From: Malus domestica
Lineage: Eukaryota > Streptophyta > Magnoliopsida > Rosales > Rosaceae
Length of the DNA: 64,000 nt
Direction: 5' to 3'
Assembly: GCF_042453785.1 (NCBI RefSeq)
Contig: NC_091669.1
Coordinates: 30,645,001-30,709,000 of the forward strand
The first letter of the stretch is position 1, and each line of letters starts with the position of its first letter. The notes under the pieces were generated by a model that did no database searches, was not told the origin of the DNA, and saw only the letters and a program-made list of their open reading frames with translations. Made by a program: the position numbers and the translations under genes. Positions 57,262-64,000 of this stretch are shown in pieces.

Positions 57262-59684
57262 CATTTCATACACAATACACCACAATGGTCTAAGTCCATA
57301 CATACAAACTACAAAACCTCTCTTAATTTGGAAGGGGCATTGGCAAGCCAGTTTGCTTCAATCGTGCAAGCTTGTAGTGATCAGTCTCTTCTCCAGCAAG
57401 GTAGACAAGTTCATGCACATGTCATTTGCAGCGGATTTGTCAAAAACAGCCTTGTCGGTACAAACATCCTGGGTATGTATTTTCTCTGTGGGAGCATTAT
57501 AGACGCCAAGACATGTTTTATCAGCTTGATTTGAAATATACTTTGCCTTGGAACTGGATGATTAGAGGGTTTACTATAACGGGTTACTTTGATTATGCCT
57601 TGCTGTTTTACTCTAAGATGTTGGGTTCTGGAGTTTCACCCGACAAGTACACTTTTCCAAGTGTAATTAAAGCTTATGGTGGTGTGAATAATGTAAGATT
57701 GGGCAAAGCAGTCTATGATACTATCTAGCTTATGGGTTTTGGAATTGATATATTTGTGGGCAGTTCTTTGATTCAACTGTATGTGGACAATGGCGGTATC
57801 CAGGATGCATGGCACTTGTTTGTTAAAATGCCAGCCAAAGATTGTGTTTTATGGAATGTTATGCTTCATGGCTATGTTAAAATTGGAGAATCAAATAATT
57901 CTGTTAGAATGTTCTTGGAAATGAGAAGTAGTGAAGTTAAGCCAAATGCAGTGACATTCGCTTACATTTTGTCTATTTGTGCTTCAAAAGCTATGATTAG
58001 TTTTGGTACTCAACTTCATGGGCTCGTTGTTGCTTGTGGGTTGGAGTCGGATTCTCCAGCGGCTAATACATTGTTGGCAATGTATTCTAAATGCCAGTAC
58101 TTCTCTGATGCCTGCAAGTTGTTTGATATGATGCCTCGAACTGATTTAGTGACATGGAATGGAATGATATCTGGTTATACACAGAGTGGGCTCATGCTTG
58201 AGGCTTCACGTTTGTTTCAGGACATGATATCTACAAGTGTCAAACCTGATTCAATCACATTTGCAAGTTTTTTACCTTCTGTTGCTGAACAAGGTAACAT
58301 GAAGCAGGGTAAGGAAATTCATGGTTACATTGTAAGGCACTGTGTGCCCTTGGATATGTTTTTGCAAAGTGCACTTATTGATGTATACTTCAAGTGTCGG
58401 AATGTGGAGATGGCATTCAAAATTTTTAACCAGAGTACCAGAACGGATGTTGTCATGTGCACAACTATGATTTCAGGGTTTGTTCTCAATGGGATGAATA
58501 GTGATGCATCGGAAATTTTTAGATGGTTACTTAAACAGAAAATGAGACCAAATTCTCTAACAGTAGCAAGTGTTTTACCAGCTTGTGCTGGTTTGGCTAC
58601 TCTGAAATTCGGAAAGGAAGTGCATGGTAACATCCTCAAGCATGGGTTTGATGGGATGTGTTATGTGGGTAGTGCCCTTATAGACATGTATGCAAAATCT
58701 GGAAGACTCGATCTTGCTCATCGTGTTCTTCAAAGACTGACTGAAAGGGATGTTGTTTGTTGGAACTCGATGATAACAAGCTATTCCCAGAATGGCAAAC
58801 CAGAAGAGGCGTTAGATCTATTTCGTCAAATGGGGATGGAAGATGTCAAATATGACCGTGTAAGCATTTCGGCTGGGCAATCTGCATGTGCAAATTTACC
58901 AGCATTTCATTATGGGAAAGAGATCCATAGTTTCATGATTAGAAATACATTTAGCTCTGATCTGTTTGCTGAGAGTGCACTGATAGACATGAATGCCAAA
59001 TGTGGAAACTTAGATCTTGCTCGCCGTGTGTTTGACATGATGGAAGAGAAGAATGAAGTTTCGTGGAACAGCATCATTTCTGCTTATGGGAACCACGGTC
59101 GCCTTAAGGAATCTCTTGTTCTATTTCATAAAATGTTGGGTAATGGGATCTTGCCTGATCATGTCACCTTTCTTGGTATATTATTTGCTTGTGGTCATGC
59201 AGGCGCAGTTGATGATGGAATTCTCTACTTCCGTTCCATGATTGAGGAATATAGGATCCTAGCTAGGTTGGAGCATTATGCTTGCATGGTAGATCTGTTA
59301 GGGCGTGCTGGACATTTACATGAAGCATTAGAAACAATAAAAAACATGCCATTCTCCCCAGATACTGGTGTCTGGGGAACAATGCTTGGAGCGTGTCGGC
59401 TCCATGGTAATGTTAAGCTTGTAGAAGAGGTATCAAGATATCTTTTTGAATTGGCACCTCAAAGTTCTGGCTATTATATACTCTTATCAAATATACTTGC
59501 TGATGCTGGAAAATGGGGGAGTGTGCTTAAGGTTCGAACTCTGATGAAAAACAGAGAAGTTCAAAAGGTTCCTAGGTACAGTTGGATTGAGGTGAAAAAC
59601 AACACTCATATGTTTGTTGCAGCAGATGGGAGTCACCCAGAGTCTGCTCAGATATATTCATTGCTCAACAGTCTTCTTCAATAA

Positions 59685-61340
59685 CTAAGAAAATAGGGTT
59701 ATAATCCAAGAACTTACCTTCCAATGCATCCACAAACGTTGGGGGTATAATTACTGGAATGTTTTAGCTTATCTCCTACAATTCTGGCTACTTCAGGATT
59801 AGGAATGTGTTGCTGGCTTGTCAGTAAGGTAAGCCAGGGACCTTGTTGACAATGAATTCTGCTATATCTTATTTTGGAAACATTTTCTTTGCATACTCAG
59901 ATCTACAATTGTCACCTGTAATCAATAAAACAAGTTTTTATTGTGTACTTTATTGCATTACTTGAGGCACGCCAATGAATTACTAAAAAGTTCTTCTATC
60001 AAAACTACTTAGTTAAACATGCTTGGGCGAGGTAAACTATGAATGGTGGCCTCTTGAGAAATTTGCCATTTCACCCACATAATTTGTACTTTTGTAAAAA
60101 TATAATCTTCCATGAGTAACAAGTCGAGTAAGTGCACATTTCATGTCTTCCACATTCTTATGTGCATTATATAGGACACAGATAGTCCTGCATTATATGG
60201 GAACATGAAATGATTTTTCTATGAAGGTATGTTGCTGTTTTAGTTTCCTTTTCTTGCAATTTTATTCAGAGTTTTTTAAAGAAAAAGAAATAATCATTTA
60301 GAAAATAATAATAATTTCCTACAACATTAGTGTCATGACTCATGAATAATTGAATATCTAACTTAGCGTGTGTACTAAAAGTTGTTTCTCTTTAATCATG
60401 CTATAGATCTAGAATAATTTTTTGGAAGGTTTGGGATTGAAAAATATTGGACCTACCTTTGTGCAGGAAACAAATCAAATTACTGATGCCCCATCAAATA
60501 GGGCCATGTAATCTGTAAACGAGAAGAAAAGAGATGTTCACTACACATTATTGAGCTGGTAATTGAATTGGAATAACATGTAAACTTGTCTCCTTAGAAA
60601 AGACAAGGAATAATGTTGGTAATTGAATTGGAATAATGTTGGTAATCTCGGGAAATTGTCACGATTTTGTAGAGTGGAAACAGCGGCTTGTTTTGCAGGA
60701 GCGGGGCAACCATGTGGTGGTTCCCTATTTTGAAGGTTTTGCTGGAGAATCCATTTACGGTTGTGGGTTTTGTTGCTGAAGATCAATTGGCTTACATCTA
60801 TGCTGTCAAAGCAACGTGTATATGGAGATCTGTCTGATATGTATCTCACCTATGGTTTAGGATAAAGTACCATAGAAAGGTTTTTGGCTTTCCCATCCCG
60901 ACTAATATCAATTGAAAGCTTCAAGCCTTCAACAACCGGAAAGATCAAATACTTGAGACACTCATGGATATTTGCTTCAGTTATATGAAAATCAAAATCC
61001 ATGTTTAGTAGCTTGTTCTTTTTTTAATATACCTTCAAGTGAGGGGAATGTATAAGTGGGTATTGCCATTTGAATAACAATTTGATAATGGAACCACCTC
61101 AACATGATTCAGAATAATTATTTGATGAAGGAACCACCTCAACATGATTCATTACAGTAGGGGTGGTACGGGCCGGGTCGGGCTCAAATTTGGAGGGGCC
61201 GGACATAATTCGTTTTAAATTGCAACAGGACGGGCCATGCCAAGTGATAGAAAATAAAACTTGGAACTGGACCTAACTTCGCCAATTTGAAACGGGCCAG
61301 TTCCTATTGGTCCATGAGTCCAATTTTAATTTTGTTTTTG
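59685..61340. other. PPR 3' flank and intergenic
   Basis: 59690-59960 is probably the 3' UTR. 60700-60835 has a 40-codon open segment (MWWFPILKVLLENPFTVVGF) I do not recognise. 61155-61300 is a GGGCCGGGTCGGGC-type stretch like hAT element ends (GTAGGGGTGGTACGGGCC). Confidence 0.4.
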
Positions 61341-61391
61341 TTGACAGAGTGGCGGCAGCCAGGGTGGTGTTCGACAAAGAAGCCAGCTCCT

Positions 61392-61605
61392 CCACCAACA
61401 CCCTTCCACCTTTCCCTTGAGAAAGACACTCCACTCTTCTCCAACCCCAACAAGCTCTCCTCCCAACCCAAAACTTTTGTCAACGTCTTCATCGCCATTG
61501 TCAGCGCCGGCGTGCTGGTCTACTCTACACCTTCAGGAAAACTGGCTGGGTCTTCAGCTCCCTCATGCTCTTCTCCGTCACTTTCCTAACCTACCACTGA
61601 AGTAA
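61392..61605 (+). pseudogene. AVT3-like vacuolar amino-acid transporter N-terminal fragment
   Basis: Plus strand reads LEKDTPLFSNPNKLSSQPKT then FVNVFIAIVSAGVL, shifts frame near 61525, and continues YTFRKTGWVFSSLMLFSVTF to a stop at about 61600. This matches the start of plant AVT3 transporters (TPLL...TKTFANVFIAIVGAGVLGLPY.F..TGW). At least one frameshift and a premature stop leave about 70 of ~420 residues. Confidence 0.75.
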
Positions 61606-62032
61606 TAACCACATATCCAAATCCAAATCCCTAAATTCCTAAGTCCAAACAAGCTTAATTCCATAACCCAATTACTTACTCTCTCTAATCCTCATTTTTA
61701 ATCTACAACACCACCATTTCCCCTCCCCTCCACTCGTCGTTCTCCCCGGTGGGGACAACAACCCCAAATAGAATATCCGGGTATCAGTTGATAGGCCTGA
61801 TATCAAGGATGGTTGGCTATATATTAGGAGGTCCCTAGACTCACAGCATTATTCCATTACGAGCGTAACCCTATTCTAAGCTTGAAACTTCGGGCTGTTG
61901 AATGTAGAAGATCTCCTCTTTATCTTCCTTCTGCAATGGCAAGTTCTTCTCCAAGTAAGCATATTTATTTTATGTATGCATCCTTATATGTGCGTGTGAT
62001 TCTATGCATGCAGGGTTTTAATGGCTTACATG

Positions 62033-62044
62033 TGGTATCAGAGC
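62033..62044 (+). other. copia primer-binding site
   Basis: TGGTATCAGAGC, complementary to the 3' end of initiator tRNA-Met, the usual primer of plant copia elements. Confidence 0.85.
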
Positions 62045-62706
62045 AAGCCACTGTCATGTTTAGAATCCGTATATGCACTATAACCTAATTAACAAAGTTC
62101 ACGATCCTGATAAAGACTTCCGCATATGAAAATTGATATAATTATTGTCAATCACTAAAACATCATGCTATTGAACTAACATCCGATTTCACTTATACAC
62201 TCACATATATCAGTATATATGTGTACAAATACTTGTTCTGCAAAATTTTATTTGCAGGAAAACGATGGAATATCTTCGGACCTTAGAGAACTAAACTAAA
62301 TGGTTGTTGTCACTAAATGACTTGACAGTCAAATCCTTTTGTGAATCATGATCAATTTCAACTCAAAAGTGTTTGTATCATGTTTTCAATTTAACGGTTC
62401 AAAGTTGAACATAATGATTGAACTGATGGTGAATATATTTTGTGTTAATTATAAAGAATTCTTATATTCAGTCATGTTTAATTGGTGTATAAGTGAGATG
62501 TAAACAATATTGATGCAATTTTATCTGCTCAAAAGTGTTAAAATTGTGTCGTAAATATGAAACTTTGTATTTCAGTTGTGCAAACCCTAATATAATTAGT
62601 TTTCGATCCAAAGATGTGACTGGAATTATATGACCTTTTGATGCCATTAATTGTTCATATCTTGAATTTTTAGTGATGAACTTATGAGAACATATAATGA
62701 ATAATT

Positions 62707-64000
62707 ATGGTTGATGCAGCTATGACTTCTCTCAACTTTTCTAATATTGAAACCCTAACTGGTTCCAATTATAAGAAGTGGAAAGAAGACTTAGAGATAG
62801 CCCTTGGTATGATGGATTTCGACATGGCCTTAAGAGAAGACAAGCCTGCTGCACTGACTGATGCAAGCACAGCAGACCACAGGTTGAAGTTTGCTTAATG
62901 GGAGAAGGCAAACATGATGGCTCTTATGATTATGAGAAGGGCTATGACAAGCAGTGTGAAAGGTGGTATTCCAAAGAGCGACAGTGCAAAAGAATTCTTC
63001 GATGCAATAGGGAACAAGTTCAAAGAATCTAAGAAAGCTGAAACTGGAAATTTTCTCACAAAACTGACATCCATGAAGTTAGATGGTGTTGGAAGTGTGA
63101 GAAAACCTATTCTGAAAATGTCAGACATTCCACAGAAGCTGAAAGACCTTAAGCATCCATTAACAAATCAGTTTTTAGTGCATATGGCATTAAATTCCTT
63201 ACCTGCATAGTATGGCCAGCTAAAGGTGTCATACAACACTCAGCAGGCAACCTGGGACATCGATGAATTAATTTCCATGTGTGCACAGGAAGAATTGAGG
63301 CTGTCAACTGATAAGGTGGAGACTGTAAATCTTGTTCACACTGCAAAAGGCAAACATGTTGTTGATCAGTCATCTGTGCCTGCTGGTAAGCTGAAGAAAA
63401 CCTCAAATTTTTCTTCTTTTAAAAATGCTAACCCTCTTAAACGATCTCAAAAGTTTAAAGTCACTTCTGAAGCACCAAAGCCTTGTTATTTCTGCAAAGA
63501 AGTTGGTCATTTAAGGAAAGATTGCCTTGGTTTTAAAAACTGGCTCGTTAAGAAAGGTAATGAACTCAATGTTTATGTTTGTTTCGAGTCAAACCTTATT
63601 TATGTTCCTCATTTTAGTTGGTGGTTTGATACTGGCTGCTCAATTCACATCATGAATACCTTGCAGGGCTTCTGAAAAGTAAAGGTTTATGTTGGGAATG
63701 GGAGCAAAGTAGCAGTCGAGTCTATTGGCAGTGTCTCTTTAAAGCTTTCTTCTGGTTTCATTTTGTTTTTAAGTCCAGTACTTTATGTACCTTCTATACG
63801 AAGGAATTTAATTTCAGCTTCTAAGTTAGTTAAATCAGGTGATACTTTTATTGGAGACAATGAAAGTATAAGACTTTTTTATTCAAATAAATTGGATACT
63901 TTGCTCGGTTATGCTTCCCTCTATGTTGATATGTGGCAGTTAAACTGTGAGTATTTACATGAATGTTTTATAGTCTGTCATATTGGTTCCAAAAGATTAT
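62707..64000 (+). pseudogene. copia gag-protease (pseudogene)
   Basis: Gag starts MVDAAMTSLNFSNIETLTGSNYKKWKEDLE (quoted in parts: LNFSNIETLTGSNYKKW), stops at 62896-62898, continues through EFFDAIGNKFKESKKAETG, stops again at 63208-63210, then a CCHC zinc knuckle CYFCKEVGHLRKDC (63480-63525) and a protease-like WWFDTGCSIHI (active-site DTGC/DSGC position). Another stop is at 63673-63675. Integrase-side sequence (RRNLISASKLVKSGDTF) continues to the edge. No intact polyprotein. Confidence 0.88.

Larger units (their letters stand above)
53169..59684 (+). pseudogene. PPR protein (E-class, At4g21300-like), split by LARD-4
   Basis: Reading starts MYNRFIRPVYKHF (ATG 53169), is broken at 53206 by LARD-4 and resumes at 57267 with IHNTPQWSKSIHT, in frame if the element and one CATTT copy are removed. 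A 1-base loss near 57510 shifts the frame, TAG at 57726-57728 stops it, then 57732-59684 is open for 650 codons. It contains many ~35-residue PLS-type repeats (e.g. CVLWNVMLHGYVK, DLVTWNGMISGYTQSG, ALIDMYAKSGRLDLA) and ends in an E/E+ domain without DYW. PPR proteins of this type act in organelle RNA editing or processing. The copy is probably dead; the long downstream frame could still be translated only if started internally. Confidence 0.9.
61789..64000 (+). mobile_element. Ty1/copia retrotransposon, 5' part, decayed, runs off the right edge
   Basis: An LTR seems to end at 62030 (…GGCTTACA); its start is uncertain (perhaps TGATAGGCC at 61789). The tRNA-iMet primer site TGGTATCAGAGC is at 62033-62044. 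A leader of about 660 bp precedes gag. Gag and protease are broken by several stops. Confidence 0.75.

Overview
This is plant nuclear DNA. Genes are intron-rich with GT..AG splice sites, there is a eukaryotic tRNA-Ser, and nested retrotransposons fill most of the space. The repeat families (TGTTGATGCAC-ended short-LTR elements, RTE-type LINEs with TTG-repeat tails, gypsy LTRs beginning TGTCACAGCCCG) look like those of apple/pear (Rosaceae, Maleae). That assignment is recognition from memory, not a search.

Host genes that look functional: a zinc-finger protein (8433-10502, minus, 3 exons), a CDC48C/NVL-type AAA ATPase (12484-25080, minus, 10 exons, one 8.4-kb intron full of transposons), a small basic peptide gene (46213-46341, minus), a CPBP/CAAX-type membrane protease (49623-51987, minus, 4 exons) and tRNA-Ser(GCU) (52120-52201, plus). 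Broken host genes: a PPR gene split by a retrotransposon (53169-59684), an RNase T2 remnant (35855-36190) and an amino-acid transporter remnant (61392-61605).

Mobile DNA, left to right: a hAT element with an uninterrupted transposase frame (left edge to 3477); a gene-fragment-carrying LTR element (LARD-1) inside a gypsy LTR (3478-6392); a composite LINE insertion in the CDC48C intron (15527-23002, 18-bp target duplication); an internally deleted gypsy element (25805-28798, duplication TCATC); a solo gypsy LTR (29323-35314, duplication AATAA) with a complete LARD-2 nested in it (30339-34017, duplication TATGA); a second type of solo LTR (37106-39568); a 1.1-kb retroposon (39781-40860, 17-bp duplication); a long-inverted-repeat element (41207-42206); LARD-3 fragments and another LTR family (42450-43552); a decayed LINE (44330-45030); a complete LARD-4 (53207-57261, duplication CATTT) inside the PPR gene; and a decayed copia element at the right edge.

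The most interesting theme is one family of non-autonomous LTR retrotransposons (here LARD-1 to LARD-4). It shares LTR ends, a primer-binding site and a 3' region, but each copy carries different host exon fragments in sense orientation downstream of the primer-binding site: PHD finger + P450 reductase + lipoamide dehydrogenase; short-chain dehydrogenase + SR45a-like; an unrecognised fragment; and MOG1 + cytochrome P450 fused in one open frame. The 3' part of two copies carries arrays of LTR-like TATA segments. This looks like an exon-shuffling retrotransposon family.
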